NCBI GenBank assembly: GCA_030684395.1
Contig: JAUXTT010000025.1
Span: 1 to 64,000, forward strand
Length of the DNA: 64,000 nucleotides
Reading direction: 5' to 3'
DNA from: Bacteroidota bacterium
GTDB lineage: Bacteria; Bacteroidota; Bacteroidia; B-17B0; Aurantibacillaceae
Numbering within the stretch: the stretch's first letter is position 1; every line of letters begins with the position of its first letter. Of this stretch, positions 1-7,138 are shown one piece after another. The position numbers and the translations under genes are program-made. The notes under the pieces are model-generated. The model worked only from the letters and a program-made list of their open reading frames with translations. It was not told where the DNA came from and made no database searches.

Positions 1-23
1 TTTTGACTTTTCCATGTACAAAA

Positions 24-55
24 AAAGGATATTGAAACCATTTTCAATATCCTTT
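24..55. terminator. Intrinsic terminator hairpin
   Basis: Perfect 14-bp stem (24-37 with 42-55) around a 4-base loop. An A-run precedes it and a T-run closes it, so it could work in either direction. It most likely ends a gene lying left of the window. It sits directly at the apparent start of the toxin-like gene. Confidence 0.7.
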
Positions 56-356
56 GCTCAATCCCTTTACTGTATTGGTCCACAGCGGTTTTTACCAACT
101 ATTTTTTGCTATTATACCAAAAAAATGGTACAACAAAAAACAAGAAAATTTAGGCACTAAATTCAGTGATTATGTTTTTGATTGCTTTGATGAAATTAAA
201 GTACGCCCTTTAATATATCCCAACAAACACAGGTATACAAGAGAAATGTATATCAAGAAATATCCCTACCTGATTATATACAGCATCGAAGAAAAATACA
301 TCTTTATACTTCGTGTATTTCCTTGTAAAAACAATCCTAAAAAGAAATATAAGTAA
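54..356 (+). CDS. RelE/ParE-like toxin, N-terminus possibly damaged
   Basis: About 100 residues. The C-terminal two thirds match the RelE/ParE ribonuclease/gyrase-toxin fold seen in Bacteroidota: a helix (NLGTKFSDYVFDCFDEI), then RPLIYP, then beta strands with YPYLIIYSIEE and a final ILRVFPCKNNPKK, which resembles the family's closing AIFHTSRNPxK segment. The first 24 residues do not look like the usual first strand and helix. The only available start is TTG at 54, inside the right arm of a terminator hairpin, with a stop codon just upstream at 33. No antitoxin gene is visible next to it. It may therefore be a decayed orphan toxin whose 5' end was lost, rather than half of a working pair. Family assignment is from residue pattern only. 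Confidence 0.5.
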   Translation: MLNPFTVLVHSGFYQLFFAIIPKKWYNKKQENLGTKFSDYVFDCFDEIKVRPLIYPNKHRYTREMYIKKYPYLIIYSIEEKYIFILRVFPCKNNPKKKYK

Positions 357-489
357 TCCGTTCGGCTCCAAGCAGAACGTGTAGAATCTCGGAGTTTGCC
401 CGCCTGAACCGGATTGCCGGCAACACCTTCTACTCAGGATGCCATTAGCCTTGATGTATTTATTCTATATGGTGATACCGAACACCGCT

Positions 490-543
490 CCGCTGCATGT
501 GCCATGCTGCGGAACCTTTACAATCTATGGGTTTGCAACCCAT
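490..543. repeat. REP-like hairpin pair, left flank of RAYT
   Basis: Imperfect hairpin 490-512 (CCGC-t-GCATG, loop TGC, CATGC-t-GCGG) followed by a perfect 7-bp-arm palindrome 527-543. It ends exactly where the transposase stop codon begins. Confidence 0.6.
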
Positions 544-945
544 TTAATACGTAATTAATCTTTGAGGCAAGCATTCAACCTCAGTTAAAACAGATTCCAT
601 TTCTAAATAATTTGTTGCTGAGGAATATATCCAGTCTTCCATTTTCGCAACAAAATTATCTTTCACCGGATTTTGATGAATATAGTTGATCTTATCCCAA
701 ACAAATTTTTCGCTGTACAACTCTATGGCATGACTCCCTGATTGCCAAAATTTATACTTCTTATGTTTTGTACTATTATATGCAGCACTTGTGAATATAC
801 TCAACATCCATTCTCTTCTGCTCTCAGGTTCATTTTCTATTTGTTCTACTATTTTCTTTGCTGTAAATTTTTTGAAATCTCTAATTGTGTCTTTTAGTAA
901 AAATTGTTGAGTAGTATTTACGATTAGATGTAAATGGTTAGTCAT
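544..945 (-). CDS. REP-associated tyrosine transposase (IS200-like Y1), canonical start missing
   Basis: HUH-type single-strand transposase family. The metal-binding HUH motif is in MTNHLHLIVN, and the catalytic tyrosine is expected in INYIHQNPV, the usual KxxYIHxNP motif of RAYTs. Similarity does not begin at the ATG at 945. The same frame stays open to 1137 and encodes the expected first beta strand (EGSYYLTLTVVGWVDVFTR) and the run ALRYCIQNKGLNVFAYCL before MTNHLH. That stretch contains no ATG, GTG or TTG. The full-length protein (about 190 residues) must therefore use a rare start such as ATT at 1092, or the start has mutated and the gene is dying. The ATG-started 133-residue product would lack the first strand and helix of the Y1 fold and is unlikely to be active. 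Confidence 0.75.
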   Translation of the reverse strand: MTNHLHLIVNTTQQFLLKDTIRDFKKFTAKKIVEQIENEPESRREWMLSIFTSAAYNSTKHKKYKFWQSGSHAIELYSEKFVWDKINYIHQNPVKDNFVAKMEDWIYSSATNYLEMESVLTEVECLPQRLITY

Positions 946-1140
946 AAGACAATAGGCAAAAACATTTAATCCTTTGTTTTGAATACAGTAACGTAATGCA
1001 TCTATAATTACTTGTTTGTGGTTGGATCGAGTAAAAACATCAACCCAACCTACAACAGTAAGTGTAAGATAATAAGAGCCCTCTGTTTTAATAGTATGTT
1101 TTACACCTTGTTTGATGAGTAAAAATAAAAAGAATTCTTA

Positions 1141-1202
1141 GGGATTGCAAATCCCCTGATCTTTCTTGTTCCGCAGCATTGCCCTAAAGGGACATACTGC
1201 GG
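1141..1202. repeat. REP-like hairpin pair, right flank of RAYT
   Basis: Palindrome 1141-1155 (GGGATT/AATCCC) followed by a hairpin with CCGCAG (1171-1176) pairing with CTGCGG (1197-1202) and an inner CCCT/AGGG stem. It is the inverted counterpart of the left flank. It also supplies the last codons of the DUF2798 gene that ends at 1184. Confidence 0.6.
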
Positions 1203-1426
1203 AGCGGAGCGATACCCTTCTTAAACAACTTATCCACCAAACGCTGTATCACAGTCCCAATAATAAGTATAGCGGGAATTACCACAGCATAAGCCATAGC
1301 CCAGGATCTGAGCCAGATCTTCAAAAAGTGTTCATTAAACCCAATGTTGATCGAAATTAAGGTGAAGGAAATGATACCTGTGGTAACAGCTCCCATTATC
1401 ATAGCGAATGCAATTTTAGTTTTCAT
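1184..1426 (-). CDS. DUF2798-like small membrane protein, C-terminus overprinted by REP
   Basis: 80 residues with two predicted membrane helices, about residues 5-27 (IAFAMIMGAVTTGIISFTLI) and 43-62 (AMAYAVVIPAILIIGTVIQR). The pattern between them (FLKIWLRSWAMAYAVVIP) is typical of DUF2798, a family of small inner-membrane proteins of unknown function. The final ten or so residues, GIAPLRSMSL, are encoded inside the REP hairpin that flanks the RAYT unit, so the original C-terminus has probably been replaced. It lies 19 bases after the thioesterase gene and may be co-transcribed with it. Confidence 0.75.
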   Translation of the reverse strand: MKTKIAFAMIMGAVTTGIISFTLISINIGFNEHFLKIWLRSWAMAYAVVIPAILIIGTVIQRLVDKLFKKGIAPLRSMSL

Positions 1427-1445
1427 TTTGTTTAGATTTTCTATT

Positions 1446-1889
1446 TTATTCCTTTTTAATATTTGTCTTCAATAAGTTTGAAGACGCTCTTGCTATCAAC
1501 CTTGTTTTATTGGCATTCCAAACTTCGCACTGTGCGTTTACCATTTGTTTTCCTTTTTTCACAATACTTGTTTCTGCAATTATGATATCGTTCTCCTTTG
1601 CGGGGGAAAAATAATCGATCACATTATTTACGGTAGTGTAAAACGAATCCTCGTTAAAAGAAAACATGGTAGCACCAATAATATCGTCCACAATAGCTGC
1701 GGTAATTCCACCATGCAGACCTTTGATGGGATTGGTCATTTCTTTTCTCACCGTATATTGAAAAGATAATTTCCCCCGTTCAGCCGATAATACAATTGGT
1801 TTTAGCCATAACATAAAAGGAGAAGGAGAAACTTCAAACTCCTTACCAATGTATTGTTGCAAGATTTCTAATTGATTAGTTGTTTCCAT
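1446..1889 (-). CDS. PaaI-family hotdog thioesterase
   Basis: 147 residues, usual size for a single hotdog domain. The family signature is GLHGGITAAIVDDIIGATM at about residues 58-76: the HGG turn and following long helix carry the catalytic Asp/Asn region of PaaI-type acyl-CoA thioesterases. It then shows the strand pattern TTVNNVIDYFSPAKENDIII. Such enzymes hydrolyse acyl- or phenylacetyl-CoA type thioesters in the cytoplasm. It follows the thiolase gene by 11 bases in the same direction, so the two are almost certainly one transcript under the TetR operator at 3087-3106. The substrate cannot be told from sequence. Confidence 0.85.
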   Translation of the reverse strand: METTNQLEILQQYIGKEFEVSPSPFMLWLKPIVLSAERGKLSFQYTVRKEMTNPIKGLHGGITAAIVDDIIGATMFSFNEDSFYTTVNNVIDYFSPAKENDIIIAETSIVKKGKQMVNAQCEVWNANKTRLIARASSNLLKTNIKKE

Positions 1890-1900
1890 TTTTTCCTATA

Positions 1901-3070
1901 TTAAATATTTTCAATCACTATTGCTGATGCTGCACCACCACCATTACAAATAGCAGCCACTCCGTATTTTCCACCTTCCTGTTTAAGAACAGAAAGTAAG
2001 GTTACAATGATCCTCGCACCGGAAGCACCTAATGGATGCCCCATTGCAACAGCACCACCATACACGTTTATTTTAGAGTTATCCAAATCGAGTATTTGCT
2101 GATTGGCTAAAATCACGGCAGCATAAGCCTCATTCAATTCAAAAAAATCAATGTCTTTTATTGAAAGATTGGCTTGTTTCAAAGCTTTAGGAATTGCCAA
2201 GGAAGGTGAAGTAGTGAACCACTCGGGTGCCTGAGCTGCATCTGCATACCCAATGATCTTTGCCAGTGGTTTGAGATTGTATTTATCTATTGCTTCTTTT
2301 GAAACGAGTATAAGTGCAGCTGCTCCGTCATTCAAATTACTTGCATTGGCTGCGGTAATAGTGCCCTTTGCCTCGAATACAGGTTTCAGTTTAGAAACTT
2401 TTTCCGGAATAATTTTGTCCACGTCTTCATCCGATTGAACAATAACAGTTCCGTCAGGATTAACCGTAATAGGAATAATTTCATTTTTGAATTTACCATT
2501 TAGCGTTGCATCAGCAGCCTTTTTATATGATCGCATCGCATACTCATCCTGCTGTTCGCGACTAAGTCCATATTTGGTAACGCACAATTCAGCAGCCTTA
2601 CCCATGTGGAAATTATTGTACACATCCGTTAATCCATCTTTAATTAATCCGTCAGTAAAAGTAGTGTCTCCGAATTTTGTAGACTTCCTGAGCATGGTAT
2701 AGTGCGGAACATTACTCATACTTTCCATTCCTCCTGTTACGATAATATGTTCCAGCCCCAGCTGAATTTGCTGGGCAGCCAACATAGTTGCTTTCATTCC
2801 CGAAGCACACACTTTGTTTATAGTGGTTGCATCTTTATCATCAGGAATGCCTGCAAATATGGCAACCTGCCTTGCCGGCGATTGCCCCAGATCTGCACTT
2901 AACACATTTCCCATATAAACAGCATCAATGTTTGCCGGATCAAGATCTGCACTTTGATATGCATTCTTAATGGCTATTGCTCCCAATTGTGTTGCCGATA
3001 AGTGGGACAAACTTCCTAAAAATCCTCCTATAGGAGTTCTTTTTGCGGCTACGATATACACTTCTTTCAT
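1901..3070 (-). CDS. Acetyl-CoA C-acyltransferase (thiolase)
   Basis: 389 residues, standard thiolase length. Catalytic residues are visible: nucleophilic Cys88 in INKVCASGMKA, His345 in AMGHPLGASGAR, and Cys375 in CNGGGAASA. Thiolases join or cleave acetyl units of acyl-CoA. The overall pattern fits acetyl-CoA acetyltransferase or a degradative 3-ketoacyl-CoA thiolase. It heads an operon with the PaaI thioesterase, and possibly the DUF2798 gene. A palindromic operator lies 17-36 bases before the ATG, and the divided TATATTTT promoter box overlaps that operator. Direction of the reaction (breakdown or acetoacetyl-CoA synthesis) is not resolved; no hydratase or dehydrogenase genes are nearby. 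Confidence 0.95.
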   Translation of the reverse strand: MKEVYIVAAKRTPIGGFLGSLSHLSATQLGAIAIKNAYQSADLDPANIDAVYMGNVLSADLGQSPARQVAIFAGIPDDKDATTINKVCASGMKATMLAAQQIQLGLEHIIVTGGMESMSNVPHYTMLRKSTKFGDTTFTDGLIKDGLTDVYNNFHMGKAAELCVTKYGLSREQQDEYAMRSYKKAADATLNGKFKNEIIPITVNPDGTVIVQSDEDVDKIIPEKVSKLKPVFEAKGTITAANASNLNDGAAALILVSKEAIDKYNLKPLAKIIGYADAAQAPEWFTTSPSLAIPKALKQANLSIKDIDFFELNEAYAAVILANQQILDLDNSKINVYGGAVAMGHPLGASGARIIVTLLSVLKQEGGKYGVAAICNGGGAASAIVIENI

Positions 3071-3086
3071 TCTGTTTGATTTTTAA

Positions 3087-3106
3087 AATATACCAATCGG
3101 TATATT
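3087..3106. promoter_or_regulatory. TetR operator in front of thiolase
   Basis: Palindrome AATATACC-AATC-GGTATATT with perfect 8-bp arms and a 4-base centre. It is nearly identical to the palindrome in front of the adjacent tetR gene and overlaps the likely -7 box (TATATTTT, minus strand, about 3085-3092) of the thiolase operon. Binding there would block transcription. Confidence 0.75.
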
Positions 3107-3120
3107 ATTGGTTAAAAAAA

Positions 3121-3714
3121 TTATTTCTTCAATTCTTCATTTATAATGGATTCAATTCTGTCTAATGCATTAAACAACAATCTTTGATCCTGCATAATTT
3201 TACCGAGCATCATACCACCTTCCAGTACAGTAAGTATGGTATAAGCATATTCTCCGGCATCTGCACTCTTTTTGAACTCACCTTCTTTTTTGCCTTTTTC
3301 AATAATGTATGACAGGTTTTTAACCCAATCCTTAATGCTTTCCTGTACATGTTTCTTCAGCACATGCAAATTATCGTCTGCTTCTATGGACGCATTTTGC
3401 AAGGGGCAACCACCCCTTGCAAAAATTTTCTTCCAATTTGTGCGATAATAATCAGTAAGTGCCATTAATTTATCAGTGGCAGAATCTTTGTCCCTCAATG
3501 CTTCACTAAGTCTGCCTCTTAAAGTACGGATGTTGTATTTATATACAGCAATCGCAACTTCATCCTTATTACCAAAGTTCCCATAAATAGATCCTTTTGT
3601 AAGGCCGGTTGCCTCTATAATATCTGACAAAGATGTACCGGCATACCCTTTCATATTGAAGATCGGAGCCGATTTTTCAATTATAAATTCTTTTGTTTTT
3701 TCTGCTTTTGACAT
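3121..3714 (-). CDS. TetR/AcrR-family transcriptional repressor
   Basis: 197 residues from MSKAEKTKEF. The N-terminal helix-turn-helix is plain: FNMKGYAGTSLSDIIEATG followed by LTKGSIYGNFGNKDEV. The C-terminal ligand domain has GGCPLQNASIEADD, seen in a common TetR subfamily. A longer frame could open at 3759, but it would run through the 22-bp operator and promoter box (3737-3770), so the start at 3714 (or 3723) is preferred. Identical palindromes before this gene and before the downstream thiolase gene indicate that it represses itself and the thiolase-thioesterase operon. The inducer is probably an acyl-CoA or related compound, by analogy with FadR/PaaR-type TetR proteins; this is inference. 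Confidence 0.92.
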   Translation of the reverse strand: MSKAEKTKEFIIEKSAPIFNMKGYAGTSLSDIIEATGLTKGSIYGNFGNKDEVAIAVYKYNIRTLRGRLSEALRDKDSATDKLMALTDYYRTNWKKIFARGGCPLQNASIEADDNLHVLKKHVQESIKDWVKNLSYIIEKGKKEGEFKKSADAGEYAYTILTVLEGGMMLGKIMQDQRLLFNALDRIESIINEELKK

Positions 3715-3736
3715 TATCTTCATTCCAAATCCTACA

Positions 3737-3770
3737 CAAAGATAATATAAATATACCAATTGGTATATTT
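3737..3770 (-). promoter_or_regulatory. tetR promoter and 22-bp operator
   Basis: A perfect 22-bp palindrome (3749-3770), containing AATATACC and GGTATATT, lies directly upstream of a TATCTTTG -7 box (minus strand, 3744-3737). The predicted transcript start would be only about 7-15 bases before the ATG. The operator thus covers the space between the -33 and -7 regions, the expected place for autorepression. Confidence 0.7.
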
Positions 3771-3866
3771 ATACTCGTTTTTTTATTAGCTCTTCCTTAT
3801 TGGGCAATTCAAATCTGCGTGAGCTGAATGTAATACACTCGCCTGCTCTTTTTTATCGGAATTGAA

Positions 3867-4127
3867 TTATTTTTCCTTCTTGGTTTTGTCAGACTCTGTA
3901 TCTATTCCTGTTCTATCCAAACCGCCTTCTTTTTTGGGTTTATCAAACCTTTGATGCTTTTTGGATTTATCTTTTTCAGATTCCGTGGCATCCGCATTGT
4001 CATCGGTCCCGGTTTTATCAGCATCGGTGTCTATTCCAGTACTGTCGAGTTTTTTATTCGAAGAGCTTTTTTCCTTGCTTGTTTTACCCGGCTGCTGGAC
4101 AGGTAGATTTTTGTTAGTTGTTTTCAT
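3867..4127 (-). CDS. Small low-complexity charged protein, unknown
   Basis: 86 residues made almost entirely of K, D, S, T, E and G, with no hydrophobic core, so it is probably intrinsically disordered. It contains two copies of a short motif, STGIDTDADKT (about residue 29) and RTGIDTESDKT (about residue 71). No known domain is recognised. The coding frame is clean from ATG to stop. It sits beside a CsbD-like stress gene and may be a stress-related disordered protein, but that is a guess from context. Confidence 0.55.
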   Translation of the reverse strand: MKTTNKNLPVQQPGKTSKEKSSSNKKLDSTGIDTDADKTGTDDNADATESEKDKSKKHQRFDKPKKEGGLDRTGIDTESDKTKKEK

Positions 4128-4178
4128 GCTTTATTCAGATAAAATTAATTCTACTCCGCTATTTTCTATTCCTTCTTC

Positions 4179-4382
4179 TCATAACATTCCAACTTCCAAT
4201 TCTGAGATTATGCTATCCAACTCTTCTTTTGTTTTACCAAGTTTAGCCTGAATTTTATCCAACATCAATCCCTGCCTGCCCTTTGTCCAAACCAGATCCT
4301 TATCAGTCAACTTATCAAAGTAGTGTTTGAGCTTCACTTTTGTTACGTTCCAATTCCCTTCTATTTCTGATGAATTTCCCAT
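4179..4382 (-). CDS. CsbD-like stress-response protein
   Basis: 67 residues from MGNSSEIEGNW. The family pattern is IEGNWNVTKVKLKHYFDKLTD followed by GRQGLMLDKIQAKLGKTKEE. CsbD proteins are short helical proteins induced by general stress in many bacteria, with unknown molecular role. Here the usual KxKqxwgkLtddDL pattern is recognisable as KVKLKHYFDKLTDKDL. The frame continues upstream to 4445, but that stretch reads like untranslated sequence and lacks family similarity, so the ATG at 4382 is preferred. Confidence 0.75.
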   Translation of the reverse strand: MGNSSEIEGNWNVTKVKLKHYFDKLTDKDLVWTKGRQGLMLDKIQAKLGKTKEELDSIISELEVGML

Positions 4383-4548
4383 AATAATGATTTTAGCTTG
4401 GATACATTTTTGAATAACAAAGATGGAAAAATGGGCAGCGAACAACTTACAAGTCTGTAGCTATAAGTTACATCATTCACAGATTATGGCAGAATTGAAG
4501 ATGAAAGTTTATGGATGATAAACGAAAGGAGAATTAAATCCAGAATTC

Positions 4549-5406
4549 TTACTTAACAAGAAATCTTCTTTCCTTAAGCAAATAGCAGCTCCCTTCTGCT
4601 ATAATGCTCGTTTTTAAGTTCTCTATTACAATTGGAGTACAATCAACAACACAATCAACATTTGTTATGCCAATTTCTCTTCCATCAATAAGTATAACCA
4701 TTCCGGATCCTAAGCACTCTGCCACATTTCCTTCCGAAATAATTAAAGCCGTGTTTTCTCCTAATCCAATTCCTAAACAAGAAGGATTTAAAGCAACTGC
4801 ATGTGCTAATCTAGCAAAGCGGCCTCTTTTGATAAAATGTGTATCCACAATAACATCTTTAATCAGATCAAATCCTTTTGCAATTTTAATATCCTCTTTG
4901 TAAAGAGCCTCTCTGATCAAACCTCCTGTGATAATTGTTTCCGGAATAGCCATTGCTCCGGCACTTGTTCCTCCAACAATAAAATTTTTATCCGAATAAT
5001 ATTTATTTCGGATGGTACTTAATAATTTTGTTTGAGTAAGTAATGAAACCAGTTTACTCTGATCGCCTCCGGTAAAAAAAACAGCATGTGCACCTTTAAC
5101 TCGTTTTATGGAATCGGGATCAGCAGCATCTTTCTCGTTTTCAACTTTTATGATTCCTACATGAGTAAAACCCTCCCGCTTAAACGACTCTATGTAAAGA
5201 TCTTCCATTTCCTTTTGAATAGAAGAAGCAGACGCAATAATTTCAATAATATGGTGCGCCCTGGGAATTTTCGAAATAAGTAAACCTAAAATTTCAAAGT
5301 GAGATATCGTTTCTTTCTTTTTATGGACGGTCAGATTTTCTCCCGCAATTTCTTTGCCTTTGTCTTCGTGACCTCCAATAATTAACAATTTTCCTTTCGG
5401 TATCAT
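4549..5406 (-). CDS. Cyanophycinase-like serine peptidase (family S51)
   Basis: 285 residues, typical for cyanophycinase. The nucleophile is Ser148 in VGGTSAGAMAIPE; other family segments are KGKLLIIGGHEDKG at the start, FTGGDQSKLV (about 111-120) and GIGLGENTALII. These enzymes cut multi-L-arginyl-poly-L-aspartate to Asp-Arg dipeptides, or act on related beta-linked aspartyl peptides. No cyanophycin synthetase lies in the window. It starts one base after the aminotransferase stop and is the last gene of a five-gene operon, so its substrate may be a product of that pathway rather than cyanophycin. Active site seen; substrate inferred. Confidence 0.88.
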   Translation of the reverse strand: MIPKGKLLIIGGHEDKGKEIAGENLTVHKKKETISHFEILGLLISKIPRAHHIIEIIASASSIQKEMEDLYIESFKREGFTHVGIIKVENEKDAADPDSIKRVKGAHAVFFTGGDQSKLVSLLTQTKLLSTIRNKYYSDKNFIVGGTSAGAMAIPETIITGGLIREALYKEDIKIAKGFDLIKDVIVDTHFIKRGRFARLAHAVALNPSCLGIGLGENTALIISEGNVAECLGSGMVILIDGREIGITNVDCVVDCTPIVIENLKTSIIAEGSCYLLKERRFLVK

Positions 5407-5407
5407 A

Positions 5408-6670
5408 TTAACTATACGATTTAATCAGTTCGGAAATTCGAGCCAGTCCCATCTTCATGTTTTCTTCAGTAGGTCCAAACGAAAAACGTATGTATTGGTT
5501 AAATTCAGGACGCTTTTTTTCCTGTCCGGGATGAATACCAAACATATATCCGGGCACTGTTATTACTTTATGTTTGAGTGCTTCTTTAAAAAAAGAAATG
5601 GAATCATTTAATGGCGAAGGGAGTTTACTAATGTCTGCCCAAATATAAAAAGTACTGTTGGCATCAGCTGAACAGCTCATTCCATTTTTGCGCAGTGTGT
5701 TTAACATGATATTGTGTTTTCTACTAAAAACTTCTCGCAAAGCTTTTGTATCTGTATCAACATATTCAGGCTCGAATAATTGAAGTGTGGCCCTTTGTAT
5801 TGGAACACTTGGTCCGCCATCAATGGCGCTGGCTGCTCTACCTAGATTTTCTATAACCGCTGATGGGCCCAGTATCCAAGCTAATCGCCAACCTGGATAA
5901 CGAAATGATTTGGTTAAACCATCTACAATTAAAACCGGATCGGTATTCACATCTTCTATAAATGCAGCAGATGAAACTGCTTCAGAAGCAGGGTTTCCGT
6001 TCTCATAAATAAAGTGAGAGTAAAATTCATCAATAATAAGAGTGCAATTTTCTTCTTTAGCGATCTTCAAATAAGCTTTTAATTCTTCGCCCTTAAGTAC
6101 ATGTCCCGTTGGATTGCAGGGATTACTAAACAAAAAAGCATCTAAGTCATATTCTTTTATTGCTTCAACAAATTTAGCCGAGGAAATAGAATGATTATTT
6201 TCCTTTTTTGAAGGGAGATAAACAGGTGTGATTCTGTCTAATTGATAATTCAACATATCATGATATGCGGGGTACTCGGGAGTTTTATAACCCAACCTTA
6301 TTTTTCCAAGAATTGCAAAGATGCGCGTAAGAGCTAAACGGCCTCCCATTGCAATACTAACATTGTTAGCGGTGTATTTAGAAGTTTTATCCTTTCTGTA
6401 AAGGCGATTATAATGATCAGCAATGGTTTTTCTTAAGACTTCTATTCCATTTGTCGGACCGTATCGATCATCATTAGGTTCAATAGTGAATCCTTCAATT
6501 CGTTCAGCACCTCCTGCTAATTTCCCAACCTCCGGTTCACCTTGCCCAAGGTTTGCCCATTCAGGATTTCCGTTATAAAAACCAAGTTTAGCAGCTTCAT
6601 CTATCACCCAAATTACGCCAATATCGGCAAGCTCATTAAATACACTCTCAGGCTTCATCTTTAGTTCCAT
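5408..6670 (-). CDS. PLP-dependent aminotransferase, class I/II
   Basis: 420 residues. Fold-type I signature residues are visible: SNPCNPTGH (Asn about 186), LIIDEFYSHF (Asp about 214), Lys254 in VDGLTKSFRYPGWRLAW as the Schiff-base lysine, and Arg about 395 in IRFSFGPT for the substrate carboxylate. It transfers amino groups between an amino acid and a 2-oxo acid; which ones cannot be read. The ATG at 6670 overlaps the preceding membrane-protein gene by 23 bases, and a second ATG at 6658 is also possible. The cyanophycinase-like gene follows by one base. Translational coupling across the operon is likely. Confidence 0.92.
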   Translation of the reverse strand: MELKMKPESVFNELADIGVIWVIDEAAKLGFYNGNPEWANLGQGEPEVGKLAGGAERIEGFTIEPNDDRYGPTNGIEVLRKTIADHYNRLYRKDKTSKYTANNVSIAMGGRLALTRIFAILGKIRLGYKTPEYPAYHDMLNYQLDRITPVYLPSKKENNHSISSAKFVEAIKEYDLDAFLFSNPCNPTGHVLKGEELKAYLKIAKEENCTLIIDEFYSHFIYENGNPASEAVSSAAFIEDVNTDPVLIVDGLTKSFRYPGWRLAWILGPSAVIENLGRAASAIDGGPSVPIQRATLQLFEPEYVDTDTKALREVFSRKHNIMLNTLRKNGMSCSADANSTFYIWADISKLPSPLNDSISFFKEALKHKVITVPGYMFGIHPGQEKKRPEFNQYIRFSFGPTEENMKMGLARISELIKSYS

Positions 6671-7133
6671 TTGTATTTACAGGTAAGTTCTTTTTATATT
6701 TTTTTATTTCATAACTAAGTATCACTAAAAGATAGAAGGTGAGATCGCCAACCAATTTTCCAACAAGAATTCCAAACGTGAAATTTTTCAATACACCCGG
6801 AAATAAATACATAAAAAACGGGCGTAAAACTAATCCATCAAGCAAACCAGCAGGCCCAAATTCCAAAACAATATTACCGGTGATTTTAGTGAGATCTGAA
6901 ATTGAAAAGACTTTCTCTTTAGCTCTGTTTTTTTTATTTGCACCAATGATATGCTGAGTAAAAACGGTTGAGTAAAAACCAATAGCTTCTCCTAATGAAC
7001 CCGCATACGCAATAACAATCAGATTGGAAGAAAACAGATGAGTAATACTTGCCGCAGCAACGGCTGTTACGGTCCCTACAATTTCAGCCGGTAAATATCG
7101 CTTAAGCCATTCCTTGATCTTTCTTTTTACCAT
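6648..7133 (-). CDS. Multi-pass membrane protein, unknown function
   Basis: 161 residues with about four hydrophobic segments (around residues 16-38, 39-55, 85-110 with a Pro/Gly-rich AGLLDGLVLRPFFMYLFPG, and 117-140), a basic start (MVKRKIKEWLKRYL) and a basic, soluble tail. No known family is recognised. It is the third gene of the five-gene operon, 5 bases after catalase and overlapping the aminotransferase. The position suggests an anchor, transporter or small-molecule channel for the pathway, but the sequence does not show which. Confidence 0.75.
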   Translation of the reverse strand: MVKRKIKEWLKRYLPAEIVGTVTAVAAASITHLFSSNLIVIAYAGSLGEAIGFYSTVFTQHIIGANKKNRAKEKVFSISDLTKITGNIVLEFGPAGLLDGLVLRPFFMYLFPGVLKNFTFGILVGKLVGDLTFYLLVILSYEIKKYKKNLPVNTNGTKDEA

Positions 7134-7138
7134 TGAGG

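Larger units (their letters stand above)
490..1202 (-). mobile_element. RAYT transposase unit flanked by inverted REP hairpins
   Basis: A Y1 transposase reading frame sits between two structured flanks in opposite orientation. The left flank has a hairpin at 490-512 (CCGC/GCGG stem) and a perfect palindrome at 527-543 that abuts the stop codon. The right flank has a palindrome at 1141-1155 abutting the 5' end of the frame, then a CCGCAG/CTGCGG hairpin at 1171-1202. Read inward, both flanks share CGCTCCGC, GCTGCGGAAC and a GGGnTTTGCAA-type palindrome. This is the arrangement known for REP-associated tyrosine transposases, which are thought to move and maintain REP/REPIN repeats. Confidence 0.65.

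Noticed and set aside
3715-3759. Longer start for tetR
   Set aside because: It would translate the palindromic operator and promoter box and adds residues not seen in the family.
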